DNA of 64,000 nucleotides from Smittia aterrima (taxonomy: Eukaryota; Arthropoda; Insecta; Diptera; Chironomidae): the NCBI GenBank assembly GCA_033063855.1, contig CP093830.1, positions 19,902,854-19,966,853 on the forward strand, written 5' to 3'. The position numbers and the translations under genes are program-made. Under the pieces are notes generated by a model that ran no database searches, was not told where the DNA came from, and was given only the letters and a program-made list of their open reading frames with translations. Numbering within the stretch: position 1 is the first letter of the stretch; every line of letters starts with the position of its first letter. This document shows positions 1 to 12,156 of the stretch, one piece after another.

Positions 1-403
1 AAGCAATTTATTTTTCATTTAATATATTTGATCAGTCTCAATATACGAACTTATAGTTTAAAGTGTTTTCACGAGATCGTAAATAATTTCTCAACAGCGC
101 TGCCTCATTCATTCATTATTCTCGATTATACGCGTTTCTGCTTCTTTCTCCTCCTCAGCTCACTCACTTCGAGAGTCATCAGAATTTATTTTTGTGTATT
201 GCTCGCCTGCTCGGCTTCGGGCGTCTTTCAACTAATAAATTAAAATATTTTTCATATAGATTTAGAGAGGAACCTCCATTACCAATACCATTATTAAATT
301 ACGAGACTGTTTTCCTCTTGCGACTGTGTTTAAATGCTTGGAGCAGCAAGTGAGTGAGATAGAGAGCGAGAAATCTTTAATTATCAATCAAGGGCGTGGT
401 GTT
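1..403. repeat. Left copy of a long-range direct repeat
   Basis: These bases recur at 63598-64000 in the same orientation, offset 63597. By direct comparison I see only two differences in 403 positions (169 t/c and 250 t/c), about 99.5% identity. The copy touches the window edge, so its left boundary is unknown. It is AT-rich with no transposon ends or convincing coding sequence; a 71-codon open frame is present in both copies but looks fortuitous. It may be a segmental duplication, a dispersed repeat, or two haplotypes assembled in tandem. Confidence 0.95.
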
Positions 404-2657
404 TTGTATAACAACATTTCAGTTTGTTAAATATGTTTGCATGATGATCGCCGAGTGTAATGTATAGCTTTAAATAAGATATAATTAAATTATATTTCAC
501 AAGCATGAGACGACGACGAAGAGGGGAAATCCACATAATTTGTGAGCATAATTTCTTAGCAGTGCCACCTTTTTTCAGACTCGCAAATATGTGCGAGGGA
601 AGTGAGGAGAGTGAGGAGGAATTGCAAACGACTATGACCTATGGCTGGAATTATTATTACGGGGCTGAACGATCATTCATTTCTTCTCTCTCACGTTGCA
701 CGAAAGTATTTTCTTGATATTTCAATTTCAATTCGTTGCTATTTGTTTTCTCCTTTGTAATTACATAGTTAGCGAGAACTGCTTAGGCGACAGCAGCATC
801 GAACTGGTTGTGCAGTCGTGAACGACGACAATGAGAGTGAATCGTTATGATTAATGAAATAATTGAGTGCTTTAAGGAATGAATTTGAAGAATCGTTTCG
901 TGTCTTGATTCAAAGAAATCAATTTGGAGATTAATCACCGAACGCAGGATGGAGCTTAACAATGGAATCTATTAAACTCCGATCGATTCTGACTTAAATT
1001 GATGATCGTCATAAACGCTCTTCAGCTTTCATTGAACACTATCCGATTGTCTACTTTATGAGCATAATAAATTCTATCGAATCGCGTGCAGCGCGCTTCA
1101 AATTGATCAAATTAGAAAAGGAAATTGTGATAAACGAACGTTGGTAATTACGGGTGTTTATGTATTTGAGCGAGCGTTTAATCAATAAATAAAGAGCCGT
1201 GGGCTAAGAACTGTGATTAACTGTAGACCGATGCGTCAAGCTTGATAGGAAAATGAAAGCTTTAGTGGATGAAGATCGTTAGTAGCCCTTCTGTGGACGA
1301 GACTTGAGTAAATTGATGAATTTCCAATTTTTCTCACGCTTCAAATAATTCCACTTGCCAATAATTTGACCTCAATTCGTCCTGCAATTAAATTCATTCG
1401 TCGTCACATTCGATGATCGTTAAGCGGCGCTTTGCTTTGTGAAGCAAATCCAAATTGTTCCAGATCACGTTTTCGTGTTTCGTCCAAAACGATTTCTATG
1501 CAAAGCTGGAAAGTTAAAGAGTTTTAATTCGCGGAGAACGCGGCAATTCCCAAAAGCAACATTGAAAGTCCGAGCTCACATAAAAATGATAATTTTTCAG
1601 GAGACAACAACGACCCACGAGCTTCATTATGAGCGACTTTATAGTTGACTAAGTATAGAATTTTATTATCAGAACATCGCATGAATAGCGATGACAAGGA
1701 CTGTTTGCTGGTTGCTTCGACTATCATCTTTCGTTCTTAGAAATGAGACTCACGCATGTCGAATACAAAGTAAAAACACAATCGCAACAATTCTTTCATG
1801 AGAAAAGCTTGTTTTATTATTCAAACGACGCTCAAAAAGTAATTTAATGTTAACACAATCTGCCCGCTTGACTTCAATTAAATGAAAGACGAGATAAGAT
1901 TTATTTGTGACCGGTCAGCTTGGCACTTAAAACTTAAGTTTAAAGAACTCTCCTACTTAGTTTCGATGTTGTTTTTGGCACAATTTAAAAAGTAATCGCG
2001 GCCAAAGACATTTCATTTCATTTTATTGTACAGTTCGCTATCACAATAAACATTAAAAGAGAAAATAAATAAAAATTACTTTTACGAGATTTCCTCGATG
2101 CTCTGCTGCTGCTGCTGATGCACCGGAATAAAACGAAAGAAAAACGTTAAAGGTCGCAGTAATTACACGTATGGACATTTTAAACTAATTTCTTACGAAC
2201 GAAGCGCTCACACAGCGTCGGAGAGTCGAGAAGGAGAAGAAAGGGCGAGATTGGAAGATATGTGAATTGACAGATACCGTAATTATGTACAGAATTTAAC
2301 TCTCGCGATTGCCTTCCTGAAAAGTAATCACGCACCTTCGTTTCCATTCATCATTGTCTCTCGTTCAGCGCGCATTCGACGAGAGCGAGCAAAACGTTTA
2401 TTCACAATTGCGAAGCTTGATGGCTTCTCAATGTATTTGCTGCTGTTGCTCAATCAACAGAAAAGCATCTTCATAATGAGCGCAATTTTGTGCTAAAAAC
2501 GAAGTCGTGTCACTTCAACGGCAAATCAATTTCAATTTTCGTTTGTTCTCGTTTGCTGTTTATGGTCGCGCTTCGTGACATCTTTGCATCCACTTGGATC
2601 TGCGCGGGAATTTCGTCGTCGTTCCATCAAAAGCAATCATGGATGATCGAATAATTT
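404..2657. other. Gene-free DNA downstream of E5
   Basis: No open frame here has recognisable protein character. The part next to 2658 should hold the E5 3'UTR on the minus strand; a minus-strand AATAAA occurs near 2395. A (CTG)5 triplet run lies at 2103-2117 and several TAATTA-type homeodomain-like sites are scattered through the stretch. Nothing else is supported. Confidence 0.5.
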
Positions 2658-5600
2658 TCATGCCATATTGTCGTCTCCGTCTTCGTCTTCGATGTCAATC
2701 TCGTCGTCCATGATTTCACCTTCATCCGAATCGAAATTCTTTGGGCTTCCGGTTGATCTCTCACCAGACTTTGAATCACCATCCTCGTTCTGCATTCTCT
2801 TGTGCTTCGTCCGACGATTCTGGAACCAAACCTTGACCTGCGAACGACAAGAATTGCTTTCGTTATCAAATGTTTGTTTGCATACTCGGAAACAAATTTA
2901 TTTCATTCAAACAAATCATTTCACTGAGCATTGCATCGTAAATTCATTGCAGTAGGAGTTTTGTTTTCACCATTCGTTTCCACTTATTTATTGTTTCGTG
3001 TTTATATTTGCGAGCAGCAAATAGCAAAGCAATAGCAAATTATAATTTATGTTTGAGATTCAAAATGAATTTATGGCCGAGTTGAATTTAAATTCGCTTC
3101 TGATTGGACTCTCTTTCATTTGGGGTTGCAAATGCAATCGCGATAGTAATTGCAAAAATGAATCCGATAGTTTAATCAATTCAATTATGCAATTAAATGG
3201 AAACTACTTTTTGAATTAATTTCACGAGTCATTAAATGACGTGTTAAGCGATTTAAGAGCTTTTAAGCGAATTGCGTGCAATGATTTTATAAATCATTTC
3301 TTTAATTGCATTTAAAATGAAAGGCTTTGCCTCGAGAGAAGTTTTCGCGGATTCGTTTACACGAAAAAGAATCGAATTTTGCACGTTTTAATTGATTATT
3401 AAAAACTCGAAGTTGAGTTGAGCGGAGCGCGAATTAAGTTTTATTTTCATCGCCACAGAAAGCTCCTGGAATTAAATTATTTTTTTATTGTGCCATTGGA
3501 CATTGTTAAATATTTAAATGTTTTCAATTTGAATAATTTTTTCCTTTCAAAAGTCAATCATAAATATAAATATGACTTCCACTACCACTTGGTGGGATCG
3601 AGCGACGACGACGAGATGATTAAAATTGTGGTTCATTCATAAAAGTTTTCTCGAAACAGGTTTTACATCTGGCGAATGCTCTTTCTCGAGAAGAGAACCC
3701 TAAAAATCGATCGAACCGAGCTAATAAGCTCAACCATCTGTGTTAATAATAAAAAGAAACTTTTTAAAATTGCGAAAATTGCTTCGATTTGTTGTCTTAA
3801 ACGATTTTTACGCAATCAAATTGAGGTTTGATTAAAAAATAATTGAGTTATTCCTTAGAACTCTTGTCAGAAGCTTGTCCAATAAATCAAAGTCGAAGGA
3901 AAATAATTGAAAAGATTTCTTTCTGACGTCGATGAAGCAATGAAAATTTATTCAAAATCTTCTTTTTCATTCACGAAATTAACACTCGACGATCTTCTCC
4001 CTTTCGCTTTGCTCAAACGTATAAATCAACATCGCTTCCTATCGTCGATACAATCCGAGAATTATCAAGTTAAAAACACACATAAAATGATGAAAGCCTC
4101 GTAAAAAAACCAATTATCTTAAACACCTTCTCATCCTCTAAAAGATTCTCCTTTCGCAGAGCATAAATGAACGAGCCGTGCAGGAAAAAAGATTTCGAGG
4201 CTCAAACCGAGCGAAAGCGATAAAAGCGTTGAAGTAGAATAAATAAATTCCACCAACAGCATCAATTATCTCGTTTATTTGCGATCCAATTTACTTAAAA
4301 TGCTTTTTTTTATGTTTTTATGTTTCAGCGCTCGATCTCATGAAGAGCTCGAGCTCTCAAGAAAGCTTGACGGTATATTAGGTGATGAAGATTTTAAGTG
4401 TAAACGTTGAATTTATTGAGCTGCGCATTTTCATTTTCATCGTCGTCTTCCATCATCTTTACAATTCTTTCAACACCCAGCAATTTACCGCTGCTATCCA
4501 ATGTCCCACCCTCTCTCTCTCGATTTCTGTTTAGCTAAGCTCAATTTGCGGTGATAGGCGAACAGAGAGCATGAAAGAAGCGTGTAATGCAATAACGTTT
4601 ATGTCAATAATTATGCTTCTCACACACTCGTTCGACACGTCGCCTTCCATTTCATCAACTAATCAGATTTTTCTCAAGAGACTTCCATCATTGATGATGA
4701 TTCTACACACAACGAGACCTTTTAATTTATTTTGCTTTGCTGCTCGAGAGTTCAGAGTTCTCCCTTCTCGTCTCGTTTCCATTTAATCTAAATTGACAGA
4801 AATTGCTTTGAGTGTATTAAACCTCAAAGATAAGCAAATTTTCCGAAACTAACTCAAATAAAACCCTCTGCTGTGTCTCTTGTGAAAGCGTAGATCATAA
4901 CGTTTTCGTTCTTTTTCCCCCTCAATTGACTTGTTCACAATTTATTCCCGGAACGAATGTAACTGGAAATGTGAGAATGAATCAAAACATTACACCCCGA
5001 AAACAGCAAGAAACATAAACTGAAATGGAACTCATAATTGGCTAATCCGGCTTCAATGAAATTTATGACGTGGAAAAGTGCTTTGGCTCGACGATGATTT
5101 TCATTTTTATTGCCTTTCGAGCATTGTTCGACATTCTGTTTCCCTTCGAGGCGACTCTGACTGTTTGCTTAGGAGCGTCGCCATTTTCTTCTCTCTCTCT
5201 CATTCACTCTTGGCAAACCGTCAAACGATAAGAATCACATTACGAGAAAATGAAATAATTAGGATCTCGGGTGCGACGACAAGGATTACGCAATGGCTTT
5301 TAATTAAATCAACGCAATATAAACTTGCGAAACTAGAATACACGTCGAGTGAAAGTTTGCGCGAAATATAAAATATAAATCACGCGCTTAATTGAAAATA
5401 GGAAGCGATTAGAAACGACAAATGGCGCAATTAATTTGCTTTCGTTGTACTCGATTGAGGTGTTGCATGGAATGCTAATTTGTTTAATTAATTAGTCGTT
5501 TGTGTGCAGTGATGGAGTCGCTCGATGCCACTTCCCCTCCAACTTAATTGCAATTTAGGTCACCACTTAAATCCTCACCTGAGTCTCTGTTAAGCTTAAT

Positions 5601-5736
5601 TGTTGTGCGAGTGTTTTCCTCTCCGATCCAACCACGTAATGATTCCCCTCGAACGCATGCTCTAGTTTTAGAAGCTGGGTTGGCGAGAAGGCTGTTCTCA
5701 CTCGCTTTGGCTTTCGAAAAGGTTGCAGAAGGAAAT
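2658..5736 (-). CDS. E5: E5-like Emx homeobox transcription factor, 3' exons only
   Basis: Two coding exons of an Emx-class homeodomain factor, a nuclear DNA-binding regulator of head and neural patterning in insects. Exon 5736-5579 (158 nt) starts after an AG acceptor with FLLQPFRKPKRVRTAFSPTQ and ends at ETQ before GTGAGG. Exon 2837-2658 opens with VKVWFQNRRTKHKRMQ and ends in a highly acidic tail (EIMDDEIDIEDEDGDD) at TGA 2660-2658. The intron splits the homeodomain between Q and V, exactly as in the ems gene at 45-49 kb, and the homeobox exon is the same length. I call it E5 rather than ems because its tail lacks the LIDM...CPSD signature seen in the other paralogue. The N-terminal exon, expected to carry eh1-like and YPWLL motifs, was not found in 5737-7915 or elsewhere in the window. 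It may lie in the gap or outside. E5 versus ems assignment is inference. Confidence 0.8.
2838..5578 (-). other. E5 intron within the homeobox, 2.7 kb
   Basis: Long for this genome, where most introns are near 60 nt. It has GTGAGG at its 5' end and GTTCGCAG at its 3' end, read on the minus strand. A 14-bp perfect palindrome, AGAGCTCGAGCTCT, is at 4344-4357. Open frames inside have no protein character. Its size suggests regulatory content but nothing specific can be named. Confidence 0.6.
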
Positions 5737-7915
5737 CTGGAAAAGCTGAAGTTGAACGATTACAAAGTAAATAATTATTTGCACGGCTCGACTTGTCATG
5801 CTTCGGCGCGCTTGTTAATTCAGGGCAAACTTCCTTGCAGAAATTAAATTTAATGGCCCTAGGCCTCACTTTAAATGATCAGCCACCCATGACAATAATT
5901 TCTCCCCAAACTTCATTACACGACCAACGCATGTTCGATGTACATTTACGATAAGACAGTTTGCAACTTAGTAATAAAAAATTCAGGTTGATGGAACGGC
6001 AATCCAATGATTTAAGATCCTCTCCACATAAAGTGTCGAGTGGCATTGCTTTTATTTCTTTCGCATAATTTCATATTTTATTTAAAATGAATTTATGACA
6101 TTAGCAGCAATAACTGCATGGTTTCTCTCTTCGCTTACATCACGTACACCTCACCTTAATTAAAATATATCGATCCCACTTATACGATGCTCTCTCGCGA
6201 TGATGAAACTAGTTTCCTTAATAACATCTAAGTGACGATCAATTATCGATTCGAGCTGAGACAGCAGCGTCTCGCCGTAATTTATTTGTTTTGTGCAGTT
6301 AAAGAGTCAAACACTCTTTCCGCGGTGGAGAAAATTTGCATAATTATCTCGACGTCTTCAGCTTAATTGGCGTCGCTTATGTGCTTCATTCCTCTCCGAT
6401 AATCATTTAAAAGCATATTTTCATAATTTTGCTCTTTATGTTTGCTGATTGTCGAAAGCGATTAGAGATGTTATCACCTCGTCCAATTATTGAGCCTTCG
6501 AAAGCCGTGGGGCGACTTATGAATAAATGTGTCTTCGATGGAAATCGTCAATGAAAGATGATAGGCAGATCTCAACATGTTATTACTTAATAGCTGCCAA
6601 TTAGTTGCTCGTTTTATCATCTCTCACAAACGTTCGATATAATCGGACGTAGGAAGAAGCGAAGACAGAGAGAGAGAGAGTTAAAGGCACGCAGGGTCAT
6701 TTTGGTGTGCCAAAACATCGGCGAATCAGTAAATGACGACATGATTAAGATAATGATGATAAATATGGTAATTTCTCAAGTCTTTTGGGTCGTTAGAGCG
6801 GTTATCGCTCAAGCTAACATCCTAAATAATTTGCCTCTCTCTCTCGTTTCTCCTGTCGTTGGTGTTGAATGCGACGCGAATGTTTTTTAATTATGTTCAT
6901 TTGTAAACAGCGGCATGAATATTTAAACTTAACACACCACTCATTGCAATTAGCATAATGTGAAAAGCGATCGCGAGCACGACATGTTGATTTCAAAAGT
7001 GAAAATTAAGAGAGACAGTCATCATCATCTCGAGCGAAGAACAGGAAGGATCCCAACAATTGAATCTTCTCGGCTCAAAGTAATTTACATGCGAGCTCTC
7101 GAGTTTATTCAAATTCTCGTTGTCTTGATTTGCATGATGATGTCAGGGTTAAAGAGATGAAATGAAATGATTGAGCAGCTTCCTTTGACAATCGTCGTCG
7201 CTCCCCTCGAGAAGCTCTGAAGTCCAATCAGCGAATGAACAAACAAACAAGACAACGGAAAAGATCATTCCCCGGCTACCAAACAGCAATTCATTAATGC
7301 TCAACTCAAATTTGATTGTTAAACGCTTTCGGAATAACGAAACGTGAGTCCACACCTTTTATTTTGATATTAAAACGTCTCGCTGATGAATGATGACGAA
7401 AAAAAAAGGCAATTGAATGCAAAAAAACCAAAAAGAATCGCGAGAGTTAAATAATGAGCTCACGATACTTATAAATTTATCGCCCACTCGCCCATTAAGC
7501 AACTATTTGAAACGACACTGACTTCACTCGTATCGCGAGTCTTTATCTGAATTTATTAAGTCACAATCGTGAATGAATCAAATTAATTCTCGAGAGTTGG
7601 GCTTCGATGTTTCTTTGCGCACGCTCTGAGCTCTTACAGGGAGAAATGTTTTTGCAATTTTGCTTGTGGCTTCTCGAAGGTAATTAATCAATAGGAGTCA
7701 GACTTTTATTTCATGATTTTATTGGCCTCCTCGGTATGAAACTTTCTTTTCATGTTCTCTCCTCTATCTCACCCGCTCGCTGCTTCTTTTATTACTTCAA
7801 CTCCCTGATTGAACAATGAAGTCATAAACTTTTACTTCAATTTATTGATTAGGTAGTGATTTAAACACGCGTTTCATTGTTTTGCTCTACAGAGAGCGAG
7901 AGGAAGGAAAAAGCG
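5737..7915. other. Non-coding stretch between the E5 homeobox exon and the gap
   Basis: This should be E5 intron and/or upstream DNA. I looked on the minus strand for an Emx first exon (KIGFSIDSIVG-like or YPWLL...RFPG-like sequence) and did not find one. It contains a GA tract at 6666-6680 and many TAATTA-like motifs. No other gene is supported. Confidence 0.5.
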
Positions 7916-8015
7916 NNNNNNNNNNNNNNNNNNNNNNNNNNNNNNNNNNNNNNNNNNNNNNNNNNNNNNNNNNNNNNNNNNNNNNNNNNNNNNNNNNNNN
8001 NNNNNNNNNNNNNNN
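7916..8015. other. Assembly gap of exactly 100 N
   Basis: A run of exactly 100 N is the usual placeholder for a scaffold gap of unknown length. It removes the 5' part of the Ask1 gene that starts at 8016 and may hide the first exon of E5. Linkage across this point is therefore not demonstrated by sequence. Confidence 0.99.
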
Positions 8016-10395
8016 AACTTTCACTGGAACTGTCCAAGTAAATTAAAATTATTTAAATTCGAAAGTAAATTTTTATCTTGAATTTTTATCTGAACAGTAC
8101 ATGGCTCCTGAGGTCATCGATCAAGGTGTTCGTGGATATGGGCCACCCGCTGACATTTGGAGCTTTGGATGCACTAACGTTGAGATGGCAACAGGGCAGC
8201 CTCCATTCATTGAATTAGGCTCACAAGAGGCTGCAATGTTTAAAATTGGTTTCTACAAGAAGCATCCAGAGATTCCTGCAGAAATGTCGACGATGGCTAA
8301 GAACTTCATTTTAAGATGTTTTGTTGTTGACGCCGATAAACGTCCAACAGCTGCGCAGCTTCTTGAAGATCCTTTCTTATCCGACAAACAAAAGAGATCG
8401 CGAACAATAATATCGAATAGCAACCCAACGGACTTCTCACGAAGTATCTCAGTGCCAGCAGATCGTGTGGTCTCGAAGACAACCAGTCCACTTCAACATC
8501 AATCATCGTCTGCCTGTAACACACCAACAACACCTGAATTCGAGTAAGTCAAATGACAACGGTGATTAGCGTTACTGTTTTTATGTTTTATGTTTTTTTT
8601 TATCTTCATCATTTCCGATCCCGTTTTTTGCTTTCATTTTTCTTGTGTTGACATTTTGTTTTCTCGTCACATTTGGATCAGGACGCCAAGTGGTCATTTT
8701 ATCGCTCCCGTTTCACGTTCCATTGCCCACCATAGAAAAGTCGGTGTGAATCATTTGAGTCCCATTCAGATTCCGACAATCAGCACGATCAGGTAAGGGC
8801 AACGCTTCAAGAAGACTTTGATTGCTGTTGAAGTGAACATTGAAATTAAATGAATTTATTGATTTTCACGATTTTTATTCTATTTTCAGTAGCTTAGCGA
8901 CCACTCCATCAGTTGACATGGGCGATGGAGATTTTAATCTCAACAGACGCAGCTCGGGAGGAGTTTTACTGTCACCAGAAGTTGATGTCAGTTCAACGTC
9001 CAAAACCGTCCCTGGCGAAACAAATGAGAGCGACGGCTTTTACCTCCTTAAGAAGGATTCTCAGCGACGTCAAACTTTATCAAAAGTACTGACCCAGGAC
9101 GAGCAGAAAATTTGCATAGTTTGGATGGAAAAGATTGAAAACGATCGACCGGAAAAGATTGTTTTGAATATCGTAAGTTGTAAAACAGGTTTCGCCGAAT
9201 ATTGACATTGAACTTTGTCATTTATTTTCAGTCACATCTGGAAACTCTCATTCGAGCTCTCAAAGACTACATCATTGATCAGAAGAAGGAGAAACTCAAG
9301 AACTCATTAAGTCTTTTGAAAAAGCAATTGGACTTTGATTCTACCGCCATAGATCATCTTCACTACGCTCTATATAAGTTTCAAGATGCTGTCATTTCCG
9401 TACTACGGGGAGTTAGTATCAAACCACATTGGATGTTTGCTCTTGACAATCTCGTTAGAAATGCAGTTCATGTTGGACTGATGATCCTTTCGCCTGAGCT
9501 GGGAGCTAACCTCGCTGGCCAGGAACGCGAAGATGGAGTTGAGGATGAAGACGAAGCTGACGAATTATCTAATTCTGGTGTCAGCACAGTCAACTCGACG
9601 AAGGTGAAACACTCGGGAAAGGAAAACGAAGAGGCAAAGTTCCTTATGGATCAAGTGAAACTACTCAGAATTGAGAACACAAAGTTACTAACCGAACTAC
9701 TTGAATCTCAGAAAAGCTTCCAGAGTCTCATCAAATCAATTCCTCAAGATCAAGGAATGTTCTCAGACGCTTTACGGAATCTAACTCATCAATTGTCCAC
9801 CTTCACACGAGGTTTTGAGCGAAGCATTTCGTATGGTTACTTCAGTGATGACCAAACAAGGAAAACTTCCATTTCGAATGACTTAAGTCCATCATACGAT
9901 GCCTCGCCATCAGAAAAGAAGCTTCCTCTGTTTAAGAATCCTCAACTAAAGTCTCCATTCAACGCAAGGCATAGCCAAGACGCCAGAGTGATTGACTGGT
10001 TGCATCGCCATGGATTCGACGAAGAATCGAGAGCTGCTGTTGCTATTGCTGATTTCACTTACGAAGATTTTATTTACGAATCAGAAAAGGATGACATAAG
10101 AAGAATTGGTTTGAGGTGAGTTGATCAACATGTTTACAATTAAAAAAGTCTGACTAATTATCATTTTAGAGCGGGAACAGAAGTTCGTATGTGGCGACAC
10201 ATCTGGCTTCATCGCAAAAAGTACAAAACTTATAACTCAGAGCAAACTCAAACAGGCGGCTCGGTTACCAACGGCTACATCTCTCCAAACCACGAGCAAC
10301 CTTGCAATAGCTACGACTCCACGTCGAGTGCTACCAACTCAAACTCATCGAATTACGATTCTTGTTGCGGCGGTGACGACAAAGATCAAGTTTAG
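8016..10395 (+). CDS. Ask1: Apoptosis signal-regulating kinase 1 (MAP3K), 5'-truncated by gap
   Basis: C-terminal part (about 656 residues) of an ASK1/MAP3K5-family kinase, which phosphorylates MAP2Ks in stress-activated JNK/p38 signalling in the cytoplasm. Exons by splice signals: 8016-8037, 8098-8543, 8682-8792, 8890-9172, 9232-10115, 10170-10395. Visible are the end of the activation loop (TFTGTVQ then YMAPEVID), kinase lobe motifs (GYGPPADIWSFGC, MATGQPPF, CFVVDADKRPTAAQLLEDPF), a serine-rich linker, a charged helical segment after the kinase (KEKLKNSLSLLKKQLDFDS), a likely coiled coil (KFLMDQVKLLRIENTKLLTE) and a C-terminal SAM-like domain (VIDWLHRHGFDEESRAAVA ... IGLRAGTEV). The thioredoxin-binding and tetratricopeptide N-terminal half and the N-lobe are lost in the gap. 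Stop TAG is followed by AATAAA near 10525-10550. All junction phases are consistent. Confidence 0.93.
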
Positions 10396-11374
10396 ATTGA
10401 AATTTGCGTGCCGTCAACTATTGTAGATGTGATAACAAATCATTAACGTGCAAAACATCACTAACTGAATTGTACTTTAAGGCCTTTACATGTTGATAAA
10501 GTTTATTTTTTGCTGCTCATTCAAAATAAAAAAGCGAAAGCAATAAAGTTTAATGAAAACGAAAACTATGCACGCCAATGAGAATATGCTTTAGCTCTTC
10601 GCGCTCATCGTGTCGCCTCTTTCTGTGTTGTTGTTATTAAACATCGTTGCATACACAAAAGTAGTTTCTGTCTGGCGATTTAGTCGCAACACGCTTCTCA
10701 GCTTGGTAAACGCGTTTTTTTTAATGTGCAGTTGTTTATAAGACATTGCAGAACTGCAAGAAGTAAAAATTAAACTCGAAAGTGCATGGGAAGAAGTCGA
10801 AATCTATGAAATCATAAGGCCCAGAGATAACAAAAGATAAAATTGTGAGTAATGCGGAAATGATCTGCCAGTGGTTTGTGTGAAGTTGAAGAAACTCTTC
10901 ATCCTGTGAACGCGAGTGTTTGTAGCTCTGAACTGTGATCTAATAAGAAAGAAATGCGCAGATTCTCCATGAACCCGAAATCCATTAGAAAAGAACTTTA
11001 TGGAAAATATTTTTTCGAGATGTCGCCATCATCGAATTTTGTGATAAAATCAAAATGTAACGGAAAGAATAGAATTGGGTCAATCTGTGATCTATGTACC
11101 GCTTCATAAAAGTGCAAGACATGACATAACGAAAGCTCGTTGATCACTCGCGGAGATTATGCAATACATTGAAACTAAATATTCGTAATTGAGCAGTTGC
11201 TGGAAATATTTTTTTTCTCCGTCTCGTTCACTCGTACTTACTCAGAATCATTCGCTCGCAATCTCTCCGCAACGCATGCGAGCGGCTTTTAGTTTATTTT
11301 CATCGTTCATTGCGGTCGGAGGTGCGTTAAGTTAATTAAATTTCGATCATCATCGCGCTTTGGGATTCATTAAA
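10396..11374. other. Ask1 3'UTR and intergenic DNA
   Basis: AT-rich, with two AATAAA-type signals soon after the Ask1 stop. The right part should hold the promoter and 5'UTR of the small peptide gene at 11375. No other coding or RNA gene is seen. Confidence 0.5.
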
Positions 11375-11586
11375 ATGTTGTATGTGCTCTTTGTGATCGA
11401 GACAATCATTTTTGGTTCATTTACAGCAGCATCTGAGAGCTTTGACAAACAAGGTTCATCATTTCGTCATTCGTGCAATTGCCCAAAATATTTTTGTGTA
11501 TTGAAATTGTTAAAGGTCACAGCGAGTCGAAAGGTGGTCATAAAGACACCGAATGTGATGGAAAGAAAAAATGTGGCGAGTACTGA
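11375..11586 (+). CDS. Candidate 49-residue secreted peptide, two exons
   Basis: Not recognised. ATG at 11375 opens a hydrophobic leader (MLYVLFVIETIIFGSFTAAS) typical of a signal peptide. Read without splicing, the frame turns into unlikely sequence. A GTTCAT donor at 11454 and an AAAG acceptor ending at 11515 give a 62-nt intron, the usual size here. Splicing yields a short Gly/Lys/His-rich mature part ending CDGKKKCGEY before TGA 11584-11586. The result is 49 residues with two cysteines six positions apart, compatible with one disulphide loop. Size and design recall small secreted peptides (immune, structural or hormonal), but no family can be named. Exons 11375-11453 and 11516-11586. The splice fit and leader argue for a real gene; the short length keeps confidence moderate. 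Confidence 0.5.
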
Positions 11587-12156
11587 CGGACGTTGAGTCA
11601 AAGCGACCAGCTTTGGGTGTCAATTAATCCAAATTAATCCCTGAAAAGCAGTGGATTAACTTTGAAAAGTTTGTTATCAACAGAAGGTGGACTTTGCAAT
11701 TGAAGAAAGAAAATGAAAACAAAATTTTCGTTATCAACAGCGGCGGGAGTTCAATCATGTTTATCACATTTTTTTGTTTGCTTGTGTGACAGAGTTGAGC
11801 ATGTTTGTGATAAGAAGAATATTTTCATTCCTCGGAATTTAAATTTGCTATGTGAAGCGGCATCTCCACGTTTTGGGTGTTAATTTTTTGCTTAAACAAA
11901 ATTTACTCGAATGATGAGATTTATCACAAGTTCACTAATCTCAGAGAAATAGGAAGTAAGAGAATAAGCCGCTACAAACATTTGAATATTCATCGACCTT
12001 GAAACTTCAATAATTACAATTCATTAAAGAAATTATCTCTATCGAGATAGTTTTTCTTCTCTCCACACAAATTGCTGCTTCTGTGTAAATGTTTGTGTTC
12101 AAAGATCATTTTAAAAATGCTTCTTCCTTTTCCCCTAAAGCGAATACGATATACAA
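11587..12156. other. Intergenic DNA upstream of ALDH3
   Basis: Nothing recognisable apart from a probable 5'UTR for the aldehyde dehydrogenase. CCCCTAAAG ending near 12140 could be a splice acceptor just before its ATG, so a non-coding first exon is possible. Confidence 0.4.

Noticed and set aside
1..243. 71-codon frame conserved in both repeat copies
   Set aside because: Conservation is explained by near-identity of the DNA repeats, and the peptide has no gene-like features.
2103..2117. (CTG)5 triplet run
   Set aside because: A short simple-sequence run in non-coding DNA with no sign of expansion or coding use.
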